A stretch of 64,000 nucleotides of DNA, from positions 1,446,001-1,510,000 of the forward strand of contig NZ_CP041091.1 of NCBI RefSeq assembly GCF_006494815.1, read 5' to 3'. Source of the DNA: Nocardioides sambongensis (GTDB taxonomy: Bacteria > Actinomycetota > Actinomycetes > Propionibacteriales > Nocardioidaceae). Positions within the stretch are counted from its first letter, which is position 1; every line of letters begins with the position of its first letter. Below the pieces are notes generated by a model. That model saw nothing but the letters and a program-made list of their open reading frames with translations, made no database searches and was not told the DNA's origin. Both the position numbers and the translations under genes were made by a program. This document shows, in pieces, positions 44,040 to 53,657 of the stretch.

Positions 44040-45445
44040 GCCCACAGCGGCACCGCCCCGGTGATCACCGCGGCCACCAGCATCACCAGGCTCACCAGCC
44101 AGGCCCATCCGACCAGGTGACGGATGTGGCGGCCGATGTCCACGCCGCCGAGGCCGACGAGGAGGAAGAACGAGCCGGTCAGCGGGCTGATCGGGAAGCC
44201 GACCGTCTCCTCGCCGAGCAGCGCGGCCTGGGCGATGTCGGTGCCCGAGACGCCGAACTGCTCACCCACGCCGATCAGCACCGGCATGACCCCGAAGTAG
44301 AACGCGTCCGGGCCGAAGAGGAGGCTCATCGGGACTCCGAGAGCGCCGACGATCAGCGGGAGGGCAGGTGCGGCGCCGCCGGGCAGGGCGTTGGCCGCGA
44401 CCTCGGCCATCTCCTCGATCATGCCGCTGCCCTCCAGGATGCCCAGGAAGACACCGGCCGCGAGCAGCGTGGTCGCCATCAACATCGCGCCCTTGGAGTG
44501 GGCCTCGATGCGTTTCGTCTGTTGCGCCAAGCCGGGGTAGTTCACCACCAGCGCGATCACGGCGCCGACGAGGAAGAGCAGCTCGGGCGACGCCGTACCG
44601 GCGATCAGCAGGGCGATCACGACGAGGGTGAGCAGCGCGTTGAACCAGAGCAGCCGCGGCCGGAGCAGCTCCGGGTGGGGCTCGTCGGTGTCGTCGACCG
44701 CGATGCTGGTGCCGACCGCGGCGTCGACCGGTCCGCCGCGGCCCCGCACCGGAACGGCGCCGGTGTTCGGCAGGGCGCCCACCGAGCCAGCGGTGTTCCC
44801 GGCCCCGACGCTCGTGGTGACCGCGCTCTGCTCGATCCGCTGCGCCTCGCGCCGGCCCAGCCACCAGGCGATCACGACGACGGTGATCATGCCGACGACC
44901 TGTGCCGGGATCAGGGGCACCCAGAGGTCGTTGGCGGCCTCGCCGGTGACCGATGCCGCCCGGGCCGTCGGCCCGCCCCACGGCAACAGGTTCATCACGC
45001 CTGCTCCGAGCCCCACGCACGTGGTGAGCACCAACCGGCTCATCCCGAGCCGGTCGAAGAGCGGCAGCATCGCCGGGATCGTGATCAGGAACGTCGTGGC
45101 GCCGGCACCGTCGAGGTGGGCGGCCATCGCCAGCAGCACCGTACCGACGCACACCGTGACCGGCGCGTTCCCCGCGAACCGGACGATCCGCGCGATGACC
45201 GGGTCGAACAGTCCCGCGTCGCGCATCACGCCGAAGTACACGATCGCGAAGACGAACATCGTCGCGGTGCCCACGACTCCGCCCAGGCCGGCGGCGACGA
45301 ACCCACTGATCTCGGTGGGGCCGAAGCCGGCCAGCAGGGCACCGACGACCGGGACGCCGGCCAACGCCACGACCGCCGCGACACGGTTGGTCAGCAGCAG
45401 GGCCAAGATCGCGGCCACCATGAGGTAGCCGATGAGTGCGAGCAT
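44036..45445 (-). CDS. CitMHS-family citrate/carboxylate transporter
   Basis: This 469-aa membrane protein of the CitMHS family (citrate-Mg2+:H+ or related symport) has about 12 hydrophobic segments. Family stretches are MLALIGYLMVAAILALLLTN, RIVRFAGNAPVTVCVGTVLL, MAAHLDGAGATTFLITIPA, NLLPWGGPTARA and SLLFGPDAFYFGVMPVLIG. The ATG at 45445 gives the usual N-terminus. It is the first gene of a coupled operon with the AtuA pair. It diverges from a LysR gene with a palindromic site between them. The true substrate may be another carboxylate. Confidence 0.9.
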   Translation of the reverse strand: MLALIGYLMVAAILALLLTNRVAAVVALAGVPVVGALLAGFGPTEISGFVAAGLGGVVGTATMFVFAIVYFGVMRDAGLFDPVIARIVRFAGNAPVTVCVGTVLLAMAAHLDGAGATTFLITIPAMLPLFDRLGMSRLVLTTCVGLGAGVMNLLPWGGPTARAASVTGEAANDLWVPLIPAQVVGMITVVVIAWWLGRREAQRIEQSAVTTSVGAGNTAGSVGALPNTGAVPVRGRGGPVDAAVGTSIAVDDTDEPHPELLRPRLLWFNALLTLVVIALLIAGTASPELLFLVGAVIALVVNYPGLAQQTKRIEAHSKGAMLMATTLLAAGVFLGILEGSGMIEEMAEVAANALPGGAAPALPLIVGALGVPMSLLFGPDAFYFGVMPVLIGVGEQFGVSGTDIAQAALLGEETVGFPISPLTGSFFLLVGLGGVDIGRHIRHLVGWAWLVSLVMLVAAVITGAVPLWA

Positions 45446-45528
45446 CACAAGCCTTTCGTCTCTGGCGCCGGGTCCTCGACCGGACTCGGGCCTCGTCGAG
45501 TGTGACCACCGACACTTGTCCGCGTCCA

Positions 45529-45553
45529 ACATCAATGTCGGATAGATTGATGT
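45529..45553. promoter_or_regulatory. Candidate LysR operator between lysR and citMHS
   Basis: ACATCAAT and ATTGATGT form a perfect 8-bp inverted repeat around a 9-bp spacer, directly ahead of the lysR start. The ATC-N-GAT dyad fits the T-N11-A type site of LysR regulators. Its position over the lysR start implies autorepression, with control of the divergent transporter operon about 85 bp away. Confidence 0.7.
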
Positions 45554-46507
45554 GTGATGAGCATTGATATCGGACTGCGGCACCTCCGCGCCGTCGTCGC
45601 CGTCGCCGACGCGGGCGGTTACTCAGCCGCCGCGCGCCGGCTCGACATGGCCCAGTCCTCCTTGTCCCGCACCGTCGCCGAGGCGGAGCGCCGCCTCGGC
45701 GTCCCCCTCTTCGAGCGCACCACACGGCAGGTGCGCCCGACGCCGGACGGAACCCACCTGATCGGCATGGCCCGACGACTCCTTGCGGACTTCGACGCCT
45801 CGCTGGCGCACTTCGAGGGCTACCTCGCCGGGCAGCGCGGCACCGTCTCGATCGCAGCACTGCCCTCGATCGCGGCGACACTCCTGCCCGGAGTGCTGGC
45901 AGCGTTCCGCGCCGAGCGACCCGAGGTGACGGTGATGGTGCGTGACGGCCTGTCCGGTGAGGTGCTGGAGATGCTCCGCTCGGGAGCGGTCGACCTGGCC
46001 CTCACCGTCATCGGCGAGTCGCCTGCCGGCACCACGGCCCGGCAGGTCGCCAGCGACGAGTTCGCCTGCGTGATCCCTGAGGGTCACGAACTCTCCGCCC
46101 GGAAGGAAGTCCGCTGGTCCGACCTCGCAGGCCGACCGTTCGTCGCCTTCGACACCACCTCGAGCATCCGGAGCCACACCGACCAGGTGTTCGCCGACCA
46201 GGGCATCGAGACCGGACCACGCACCGAGGCTCGCAACATCGGCGCGGTCGCCGGACTCACCGGCGCAGGGCTCGGGGTCACAGCAGCACCCGGGCTCGTC
46301 CTGCCGATGATGCGGTTCGCCGGGCTGACCTGGAGGCCACTCATCGAGCCGCGGGTACGCCGCCCGATCAGCCTGGTCCACCACCGCGACCGGCCGCTCT
46401 CCCACACGGCCATCGCGCTCGCCCGACTGTTGGTCGAGGCCCCTGCTCGTTCCGCCACAGAGGCCAGCGACCTTCCCGACCTGGTGCGGTGGAACGGGCC
46501 GCGCTGA
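45554..46507 (+). CDS. LysR family transcriptional regulator
   Basis: This 317-aa regulator has an N-terminal winged helix-turn-helix (LRHLRAVVAVADAGGYSAAA, then MAQSSLSRTVAEAERRLGVP) and a type 2 periplasmic-binding-like effector domain (residues ~90-300, with VSIAALPSIAATLLPGVLAA). GTG at 45554 or ATG at 45557 are equivalent starts. It diverges from the CitMHS-AtuA operon and very likely activates it in response to a carboxylate; the ligand is unknown. It overlaps the inverted repeat at 45529-45553 at its 5' end. Confidence 0.92.
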   Translation: MMSIDIGLRHLRAVVAVADAGGYSAAARRLDMAQSSLSRTVAEAERRLGVPLFERTTRQVRPTPDGTHLIGMARRLLADFDASLAHFEGYLAGQRGTVSIAALPSIAATLLPGVLAAFRAERPEVTVMVRDGLSGEVLEMLRSGAVDLALTVIGESPAGTTARQVASDEFACVIPEGHELSARKEVRWSDLAGRPFVAFDTTSSIRSHTDQVFADQGIETGPRTEARNIGAVAGLTGAGLGVTAAPGLVLPMMRFAGLTWRPLIEPRVRRPISLVHHRDRPLSHTAIALARLLVEAPARSATEASDLPDLVRWNGPR

Positions 46508-46561
46508 TCCCGGCTGGCAGGTCGGCCCGGAGGCTGGGTGCCATCTGACCCGCGGAGTCGG

Positions 46562-46634
46562 TGGGCGCAAAGGGACTCGAACCCCTGACATCCTCCTTGT
46601 AAGGGAGGCGCTCTACCAGCTGAGCTATGCGCCC
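46562..46634 (-). tRNA. tRNA-Val (anticodon UAC)
   Basis: The minus strand folds as a full tRNA: acceptor GGGCGCA paired with TGCGCCC and an A discriminator; D-arm with AGCTCAGCTGGTAGAGC; anticodon stem CCTCC/GGAGG with loop CTTACAA, anticodon TAC; and T-arm AGGGGTTCGAGTCCCTT. No CCA is encoded. It stands alone between the LysR and peroxiredoxin genes. Confidence 0.96.
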
Positions 46635-46742
46635 GCGTCCCGGCCGAGGCCGGAGCAGCGACAGCCTACTGGCCGCGGGCTGCATGGACGAAAGGCGGGG
46701 CGCCCACACGGACGGTGCGCCCGCCCGCCGGACGCGCCGGCG

Positions 46743-46787
46743 AAAAAGAGTTGAACCGCCGGCGTCTCGGGTCACCAGCGGTTCAAC
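46743..46787 (-). terminator. Rho-independent-like terminator after the peroxiredoxin gene
   Basis: GTTGAACCGC (46750-46759) and GCGGTTCAAC (46778-46787) form a perfect 10-bp stem with an 18-nt loop. On the minus strand the stem is followed by TCTTTTT. It lies about 95 bp beyond the peroxiredoxin stop and separates that operon from the tRNA. Confidence 0.7.
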
Positions 46788-46882
46788 ACGATGAACTCTA
46801 CCCAGCCGGTCCGGATCAACCAAGGGCGTTGGTCCGAATTGGTCCGGTCGTCCCGAGGGCCTAGTCCGTTCTGACTACTCGA

Positions 46883-47362
46883 TCAGCCGTCGGCCGCGGC
46901 ACGCAGCTGACGGAGGTGCTCGTCGAGGTCGCGTCCGGCATGCATCGCGTTGTGCACCGACCAGCGGATCGTCCCCTCCGGGTCGATCACGTAGGACGAG
47001 CGTCGGGGGGCGCCGAGCTTCTCGTCGAGCACCCCGAAGGAACGCGTCGCCGCGCCGTGCGGCCAAAAGTCGCTGAGCAGGCCGAAGTTGAGCCCGTCGC
47101 TGTCCGCGAAGGCGCGTAGCGCGTACACCGGGTCGCAGGAGATCGCCAAGACCTCGGTGTCGAAGGTGAGGAACTCGTCGAGGCGGTGACGGATGCCGGC
47201 CATCTCCCCGGTGCACACCCCGGAGAAGGCGAACGGGTAGAAGAGCAGCGCCACCGCCTTGCTCCCCCGGTACGACGACAGCCTGGTGTCCTGACCGAAC
47301 TGGTCGCGCAGCATGAAGTCCGGCGCGGTCGCGCCGACCGGCAGCGGCTCCTGCCCGGTCAT
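46883..47362 (-). CDS. AhpE/Bcp-like peroxiredoxin
   Basis: This 159-aa thiol peroxidase reduces hydroperoxides. The peroxidatic Cys sits in FYPFAFSGVCTGEMAGIRHR, the AhpE-type motif with a downstream Arg. No second conserved Cys is seen at a resolving position (the other Cys is in LAISCDPVYA), which suggests a 1-Cys mechanism. It lies downstream of an acyl-CoA synthetase gene and overlaps it by 1 bp (TGATG), so it is probably co-transcribed. A hairpin at 46.75 kb ends the unit. Confidence 0.9.
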   Translation of the reverse strand: MTGQEPLPVGATAPDFMLRDQFGQDTRLSSYRGSKAVALLFYPFAFSGVCTGEMAGIRHRLDEFLTFDTEVLAISCDPVYALRAFADSDGLNFGLLSDFWPHGAATRSFGVLDEKLGAPRRSSYVIDPEGTIRWSVHNAMHAGRDLDEHLRQLRAAADG

Positions 47363-48981
47363 CAGCCGGCCGCCAGGTCGCGCTTGAGCACCTTGCCCGT
47401 GGCGTTGCGGGGCAGCTCGTCGAGGAGCTGGATCGAGCGGGGCACCTTGTAGCGTGCGAGATTGGCCTTCACGTGATCCTTCAGGTCGTCCTCGGTCAGA
47501 GTGGGGTCGCTGAGCACCACGTAGGCGGCCAGCCGGGAGCCGAAGTCGTCGTCAGGCACGCCGATCGCGGCGACCTCGTGGACGCCCGGGTGGGAGGCGA
47601 GGCAGTCCTCGACCTCCTTGGGGAAGACGTTCTCGCCACCGGAGACGATCATCTCGTCGTCGCGGCCCTCGACGGAGAGCCGGCCGTGCGCGTCGAAGCG
47701 GCCGACGTCCCCGGTGCACATCAGCCCACCGACCATCTCCTTGCCGCCACCGCCGGTGTAACCCTCGATCTGCAGCGCGTTGCCGACGAAGATCCGGCCG
47801 GGCTCCCCGACCGGGACCGGGTGGCCCGCCTCGTCCAGGATCCGCACCTCGGTCGCGTGCGGCGGCCGGCCCGCCGTGCCGGGGGCTGCGCGCAGGTCGG
47901 CCGGGTCGGCGATCGACGCCCAGGCGACCTCGGTCGAGCCGTACACCGAGTAGAGGTGGTCGCCGAACCGGTCCATCCATCGCGTCGCCAGGTCGCCGGG
48001 GAGCGCGGACCCGGACGACGCGACCGCCTTCAGGTGCGGCAGCGGATACCGGTCCAGCGTCTCGTCGGGCAGCGCGAGGATGCGCTGGAGCATCACCGGG
48101 ATCACCGCGAACGAGTCGCAGTCGTACTTGTTGAGCAGCTCCAGGGCGGACTCGGGGTCGAAGGATCGGCGCAGCACCAGCGTCGTACCGAGCAGCATCG
48201 CTAGCTGGTAGTGGGCGAAGCCCCAGGTGTGGAACAGCGGCGCCGCGACCTGGCAGGTCCAGCCCGAGCGCAGCGGCATCCGGGAGAGCAGCGAGACCGC
48301 CGCCGGGACCCCACCCTGTGGACGCGGGGCGCCCTTGGGCGTCCCCGTGGTGCCGGAGGTGAGGATGACCGTCCGCCCGGCCCGCTTCGGCGGCGCCGGC
48401 TCGGACTCGTCTCCGGTGCGGATCATCCCCTCGAGGGTGTCCGGGTCGTCGCCGCGGTCGGCGTCGGTCCAGGCGAGGATCCGGTCCTCGACCGGTGCGG
48501 AGTCGAGGAGGTCGGTGAACTCCTCGTCGTGGATCAGCACGCGGGGTCGCTCGCGCTCGAGCACATCGGCCAGCTGCGGCCCGGCGAACGCCGTGTTCAG
48601 GTAGAGGACGTCGGCACCGACCTTGGAGACCGCGATCGACGCCTCGACGAAACCGCGGTGGTTGCGGCACATCACCGCGACACCGTCCCCTGGCGCGACG
48701 CCACGCGCCGCCATCGCGTTCGCCAGCGCATTGGTCCTGCGGTGCAGCTGGGCGAAGGTCAGCGACCCGCGCTCGTCGATGATCGCGAGTTGGTCGGGCA
48801 TCCGCTGCGCGGCGGTCTTGAACCCACCGGAGGGGTGCGGTCCCCAGCGGTACAGGGTGGTCACCAGGCCCGCGAGCACCCGGGGCGAGTACGGACGCAC
48901 GATCCCGGACTCGGCCAGGATCCGCAGGCTGGTCGCAGCGTCGCGCGCCCGCCCGGTGATCGTGCCCATTCTCGCTGCCAT
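47362..48981 (-). CDS. AMP-forming acyl-CoA synthetase (fatty acid-CoA ligase type)
   Basis: This 539-aa ANL-superfamily enzyme has VILTSGTTGTPKGAPRPQGG (P-loop), YSVYGSTEVAWASIADPADL, LMCTGDVGRFDAHGRLSVEG and RDDEMIVSGGENVFPKEVED, with the catalytic Lys in NATGKVLKRDLAAG at the very end. It resembles the mycobacterial FadD12-like group. It differs in sequence from the enzyme at 36.6-38.2 kb, so it is not a recent duplicate. The next gene on the strand is the AhpE-like peroxiredoxin, coupled by a 1-bp overlap. Confidence 0.9.
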   Translation of the reverse strand: MAARMGTITGRARDAATSLRILAESGIVRPYSPRVLAGLVTTLYRWGPHPSGGFKTAAQRMPDQLAIIDERGSLTFAQLHRRTNALANAMAARGVAPGDGVAVMCRNHRGFVEASIAVSKVGADVLYLNTAFAGPQLADVLERERPRVLIHDEEFTDLLDSAPVEDRILAWTDADRGDDPDTLEGMIRTGDESEPAPPKRAGRTVILTSGTTGTPKGAPRPQGGVPAAVSLLSRMPLRSGWTCQVAAPLFHTWGFAHYQLAMLLGTTLVLRRSFDPESALELLNKYDCDSFAVIPVMLQRILALPDETLDRYPLPHLKAVASSGSALPGDLATRWMDRFGDHLYSVYGSTEVAWASIADPADLRAAPGTAGRPPHATEVRILDEAGHPVPVGEPGRIFVGNALQIEGYTGGGGKEMVGGLMCTGDVGRFDAHGRLSVEGRDDEMIVSGGENVFPKEVEDCLASHPGVHEVAAIGVPDDDFGSRLAAYVVLSDPTLTEDDLKDHVKANLARYKVPRSIQLLDELPRNATGKVLKRDLAAG

Positions 48982-49029
48982 CTCCTCGTCAACGCGGCCG
49001 TGCGCCGGAGGTGACGCTACTCGGCAGGC

Positions 49030-49458
49030 TCAGGCGACGGTCTTCGGGGCGACCAGCCGGGTCGCCGCCCAGTCCGCGCTGACCGTGGTGGTGGTCGTCG
49101 TCGAGAGACCTGCCACTGGTGCCGCCTCGGCGATGTCCGCGGCGTCGACGGCGTTGGGCCGACCGATCTTCGGGGTGAACAGCCAGATCACGCCGCCGCC
49201 GACGAGGTCGGTCAGCGAGTCGACCAGGCCGTCGACCAGGTCGCCGTCCTCCTCCCGCCACCACAGCACCACGGCGTCGACCACGTTGCCGTAGTCACCG
49301 TCCACCATGTCGCCGTCGATCGCGTTCTCGATGGCGACGCGGAGGTCGTCGTCGGTGTCGTTGTCCCAGCCGAGCTCCTGGACGATCATCCCTGCCTTGA
49401 AGCCGAGCTGATCAGCGGTGCCTGACGGTGCAGTACCGCCACCGGCGGTGGAAGTCAC
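49030..49458 (-). CDS. DUF3052 protein
   Basis: This 142-aa protein of DUF3052 is found across Actinobacteria next to aceE; the function is unknown. The conserved core is QLGFKAGMIVQELGWDNDTD, DAVVLWWREEDGDLVDGLVD and LVGGGVIWLFTPKIGRPNAV. The GTG at 49458 gives the usual short Ser/Thr/Gly-rich N-terminus; longer starts have no similarity. It diverges from aceE, with about 215 bp between starts presumably holding both promoters. Confidence 0.88.
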   Translation of the reverse strand: MTSTAGGGTAPSGTADQLGFKAGMIVQELGWDNDTDDDLRVAIENAIDGDMVDGDYGNVVDAVVLWWREEDGDLVDGLVDSLTDLVGGGVIWLFTPKIGRPNAVDAADIAEAAPVAGLSTTTTTTVSADWAATRLVAPKTVA

Positions 49459-49673
49459 GGTGTTCCCATCTCCTCGAGTGGTCAGCGGCGCGGGTGCGCA
49501 CGTGTGTTGAGTGGGAGTAGTCCAGCCCACCACGGTGCTGCGCGCAACCCGAGGCACGCTATTCGCCACCATTCGTCCCGGCCCCGGAGGGGCGCGAGCG
49601 GGACGATCGCCCGAAGGTTGGGACTACCGGTGAGTAGATTTTGCCGCTCGGCGATGAGTGCGACGATGGACGG

Positions 49674-52475
49674 GTGACCCACGACAGCACACCGAACGGC
49701 GGCCCCACCTCTGCCGCCCGCGGGTCGGCCCGCTCCGTCATCCACGAGGGCCTGCCGACCCAGCTTCCCGACATCGACCCTGACGAGACCCAGGACTGGC
49801 TCGCGTCCTTCGACGCGATGGTGGACGAGCGCGGCCGCGAGCGCGCTCGGTACGTGATGCTCCGGCTCCTCGAGCGGGCCCGCGAGTCCCGCGTGGGCGT
49901 CCCTGCGCTGCGCAGCACGGACTACATCAACACCGTGCCGCCCGAGCGCGAGCCCTGGTTCCCGGGCGACGAGGAGGTGGAGCGCCGCATCCGGGCCTTC
50001 ATCCGGTGGAACGCGGCGGTCACCGTCTCCAGTGCCAACCGCAAGGGCCTGGAGGTCGGCGGCCACATCGCCACGTACCAGTCCAGCGCGAGCCTCTACG
50101 AGGTCGGCTTCAACCACTTCTTCCGCGGCAAGGACCACCCCGGCGGCGGCGACCAGGTCTTCTTCCAGGGCCACGCCTCGCCCGGTATCTACGCCCGCGC
50201 CTTCCTCGAGGGCCGGTTGAACGAGGAGCAGCTCTACCGCTTCCGCCAGGAGGTGCAGCACGGCACGGGCGCGGGCCTCTCGTCGTACCCGCACCCCCGG
50301 CTGATGCCGGACTTCTGGGAGTTCCCGACGGTCTCCATGGGCCTGACCGGGATCAACTCGATCTACCAGGCGCGGTTCAACCGCTACCTGCACAACCGCG
50401 GCATCAAGGACACCAGCGACCAGCGCGTGTGGGCCTTCCTCGGCGACGGCGAGATGGCGGAGCCCGAGTCGCTGGGCGCGATCCGCGTGGCCGCCCGCGA
50501 GGAGCTGGACAACCTGGTCTGGGTGGTCAACTGCAACCTGCAGCAGCTGGACGGCCCGGTCACCGGCAACGGCAAGATCATCCAGGAGCTGGAGTCCAAC
50601 TTCCGCGGCGCCGGCTGGAACGTGATCAAGGTCGTGTGGGGCCGCGAGTGGGACGACCTGCTCGCCCGTGACGTCGACGGCGTCCTGGTCAACCAGATGA
50701 ACGCGACGCCGGACGGCGCCTTCCAGACCTTCTCGGTCGAGGACGGGGCCTACACCCGCGAGCACTTCTTCGGCACCGACCCGCGGCTGCGCAAGATGGT
50801 CGAGCACATGACCGACCAGCAGATCCGCAAGCTGCCGCGCGGTGGCCACGACTACCGCAAGGTGTACGCCGCCTTCGACTCCGCGACGAACCACGTCGGT
50901 CAGCCGACGGTGATCCTCGCGCAGACCATCAAGGGCTGGACGATCGACGCCCTCGAGGGCAAGAACGCCACCCACCAGATGAAGAAGCTGACCAAGGACG
51001 ACCTGCGTCGCTTCCGCGACCGGCTCTACCTCCCGATCAGCGACCGCGACATCGACACCGCCTACGAGGAGACCGGCGCCGCGCCGTTCTTCCACCCAGG
51101 CGACGACGCGCCCGAGATCGAGTACATGCTCGAGCGGCGCCGGCAGCTGGGTGGCTCTCTGCCCCGCCGGGTCACGCGGTCCGAGCCGCTGACCCTGCCC
51201 GGCGACAAGACCTATGCCGAGCTGAAGAAGGGCGCCGGCAACAACAAGCTCGCCACCACGATGGCGGCGGTCCGGCTGCTCAAGGACTGGATGAAGGACC
51301 CGGAGATCGGGAAGCGGGTCGTACCGATCGCGCCCGACGAGTACCGGACCTTCGGCATGGACGCGATGTTCCCCTCGGCCAAGGTCTACGACCCTGCCGG
51401 TCAGACCTTCGAGTCGGTCGACCGCAACATGTTGCTGTCCTACAAGATGTCGTCCCAGGGCCAGATGCTCCACGAGGGCATCTCCGAGGCCGGCGCGATG
51501 GGCTCCGCGATCGCGGCGGGGTCGTCCTACGCCACCCACGGCGAGCCGATGATCCCGTTCTACATCTTCTACTCGATGTTCGGCTTCCAGCGGACCGGCG
51601 ACTCGATCTGGGCGATGACCGACCAGCTCGCCCGCGGGTTCCTGATCGGTGCGACCGCCGGTCGCACCACGCTGACCGGCGAAGGTCTCCAGCACGCCGA
51701 CGGCCACTCGCCCCTGTTGGCGGTGACCAACCCCGGGGTCGTGCACTACGACCCGGGCTTCGGCTACGAGGTCGCCCACATCATGCGCTCCGGCCTGGAG
51801 CGGATGTACGGCTCGACCGAGGAGCACCCGCACGGCGAGGACGTGGTCTTCTACCTGACCGTCTACAACGAGCCGGTCCCCCAGCCCGCCGAGCCCGACG
51901 ACGTCGACGTGGACGGGATCCTGCGCGGCATCCACCGGGTGGGCGGCTCCTCGGGCGAGGGTCCGCGGGTGCAGCTGCTCTCCTCCGGCGTCGGCATGCC
52001 GTGGGTCGCCGACGCCGCGCGGATGCTGGCCGAGGAGTGGGGCGTCCAGGCCGACACCTGGTCGGTCACCTCCTGGAACGAGCTGGCCCGCGACGCCGTG
52101 TCCACCGAGGAGTGGAACCTGCTCAACCCGGGCGAGCCGCAGCGCACGCCGTACGTCACCGAGAAGCTGGGCGGGGCGAACGGGCCGTTCATCGCCGTCT
52201 CCGACTACATGACCGCGGTGCCGATGCAGATCGCGCGCTGGGTCCCCGGCGACTACTGCGTGCTGGGCGCGGACGGCTACGGCTTCGCCGACACCCGGCC
52301 CGCGGCGCGGCGCTTCTTCCACATCGACGCCGAGTCGGTCGTGGTGCGCACCCTGCAGGCCCTCTCCGACGCGGGCGAGATCGACCCTGCGCTGGTCCAG
52401 AAGGCCTTCGACAAGTACCAGATCGACGACCCGACGGTGGTCGCCGGGGTGAAGCAGGAGGGCGGCGACGCCTGA
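49674..52475 (+). CDS. aceE: Pyruvate dehydrogenase E1 component, homodimeric
   Basis: This 933-aa thiamine-diphosphate enzyme decarboxylates pyruvate and reductively acetylates the E2 lipoyl arm. Motifs are [20 protein letters not shown], the ThDP-binding [20 protein letters not shown] with [20 protein letters not shown], and the C-terminal transketolase-like [19 protein letters not shown] and [20 protein letters not shown]. The GTG at 49674 begins THDSTPNGG. It precedes the FasR-fab block, a common actinobacterial arrangement that links acetyl-CoA supply to lipid synthesis. Confidence 0.96.
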   Translation: MTHDSTPNGGPTSAARGSARSVIHEGLPTQLPDIDPDETQDWLASFDAMVDERGRERARYVMLRLLERARESRVGVPALRSTDYINTVPPEREPWFPGDEEVERRIRAFIRWNAAVTVSSANRKGLEVGGHIATYQSSASLYEVGFNHFFRGKDHPGGGDQVFFQGHASPGIYARAFLEGRLNEEQLYRFRQEVQHGTGAGLSSYPHPRLMPDFWEFPTVSMGLTGINSIYQARFNRYLHNRGIKDTSDQRVWAFLGDGEMAEPESLGAIRVAAREELDNLVWVVNCNLQQLDGPVTGNGKIIQELESNFRGAGWNVIKVVWGREWDDLLARDVDGVLVNQMNATPDGAFQTFSVEDGAYTREHFFGTDPRLRKMVEHMTDQQIRKLPRGGHDYRKVYAAFDSATNHVGQPTVILAQTIKGWTIDALEGKNATHQMKKLTKDDLRRFRDRLYLPISDRDIDTAYEETGAAPFFHPGDDAPEIEYMLERRRQLGGSLPRRVTRSEPLTLPGDKTYAELKKGAGNNKLATTMAAVRLLKDWMKDPEIGKRVVPIAPDEYRTFGMDAMFPSAKVYDPAGQTFESVDRNMLLSYKMSSQGQMLHEGISEAGAMGSAIAAGSSYATHGEPMIPFYIFYSMFGFQRTGDSIWAMTDQLARGFLIGATAGRTTLTGEGLQHADGHSPLLAVTNPGVVHYDPGFGYEVAHIMRSGLERMYGSTEEHPHGEDVVFYLTVYNEPVPQPAEPDDVDVDGILRGIHRVGGSSGEGPRVQLLSSGVGMPWVADAARMLAEEWGVQADTWSVTSWNELARDAVSTEEWNLLNPGEPQRTPYVTEKLGGANGPFIAVSDYMTAVPMQIARWVPGDYCVLGADGYGFADTRPAARRFFHIDAESVVVRTLQALSDAGEIDPALVQKAFDKYQIDDPTVVAGVKQEGGDA

Positions 52476-52530
52476 TCCGACCTCCGGACCGAGATCCGGG
52501 TGAGCACCGCTGCGGGCGGGCGCGAACGGC

Positions 52531-53498
52531 TCAGGCCGTGGCGTCCGCCCGTAGCGTCTGGACGGAGGCGACGGGCGCCGAGGAAGGGCCCGCCTTCAGC
52601 AGTCGGCGGAACCGCGCCCGGCTGTAGCGGGCGGGCTCGGTGGTGGCGATGAACCCCGCCAGGATGCGGACGAACCCGTCGGGGTCGTTCTTGTGCGGGA
52701 AGTGGCCGGCGTCCTGGATCACCGAGACCCGGGCCGCCGGTGCCAGCAGGGCCGCGTTGCCGGCGTGCGCGACCGGGATCACCTGGTCCTCGGTCCCCAC
52801 ACCACGGCGAGAGGCATCTCCTCGGTCAGGTAGGCGCGGTCGGACATCGTCACGATCTGGCCCCGCCAGTCGATCACCGCCCGCACCAGGTGCCGGATCG
52901 CGAACCGGGTCCGACGGTCCTTCCACGACTCGACGATCCCGGCGATCTCGCCCAGGTCGCGCGTGTAGGGCCGCAGCGGGCCTCCCACCAGGGACAACGC
53001 ACGCAGGCCGGCGGTCTCCAGGTGGCGGATACCGGGCAGCGTGAGCACCGCCGCCGCCGCGCCCCAGCCGGGCGCCTGGATCAGCTTGATGAACGGCGTC
53101 ACCTCCGGACCGAGGCCGCCCGAACCGACCAGCATCACCCGCTCGCACCGCTCCGGGAACTGGTAGCCGAACTGCATCGCGACGCCGCCGCCGAAGCTGT
53201 GACCCACCACGGTCGCCTTGTCGAAGCCGAGCACGGTGAGCAGGTCGCGCATGCCGTTGGCATAGCCACCGAGGGTGTAGTCGGCCCGCGGCTTGTCGGA
53301 GAGCCCGTGCCCGAGCAGGTCGGGCGCGATCACCGTGTGGTTCTCGGCCAGTGCATCGATCACCGGGGTCCACGTGCGGTGGTCGCAGGCGAGCCCGTGC
53401 AGCAGCAGCACGACGGGTCCCTGCCCGGCCATCACGTACGCGCGCTTCTTGCCGTGGATCGTGACGTAGCGGATCTCGTGCGGCGCATCGGTCGTCAC
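52531..53498 (-). CDS. Alpha/beta-hydrolase fold protein (frameshifted)
   Basis: This serine hydrolase has an oxyanion segment (VVLLLHGLACDHRTWTPVID), the nucleophile elbow VVGHSFGGGVAMQFG, a catalytic Asp region (VVWGTEDQ) and a catalytic His in VIQDAGHFPHKNDP. One base is missing in a C4 run at 52795-52798; uncorrected, the first frame ends right after VVWGP. The corrected protein is about 322 aa. It diverges from the FasR-like gene across a region with symmetric inverted repeats. Such genes often sit between aceE and fabD in Actinobacteria; the substrate is unknown. Confidence 0.87.
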
Positions 53499-53657
53499 GG
53501 GGACCTCCTGGCCGGTTCCCAGAGCTGGGACCTATCGGGGCTTCACGTCGAATTGGTAGACGATTCAACCACGAAACCCCGAAAGTACGGGGCTCTGGGC
53601 ACCCATCACCGCCGACGGCCCACCCGGATCGGCCGGCCGGCGCCGTACGCTGCTCCC

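Noticed and set aside
46743..46787. The inverted repeat near tRNA-Val as a phage attachment site
   Set aside because: It does not duplicate any part of the tRNA, no integrase is near, and a T-rich tract after it on the minus strand fits a terminator.
49482..52322. A 946-codon open frame antisense to aceE
   Set aside because: It is the mirror of a highly biased G+C-rich gene. It has no recognisable domain, its composition is His/Arg/Gly-rich, and aceE on the other strand has complete family motifs.
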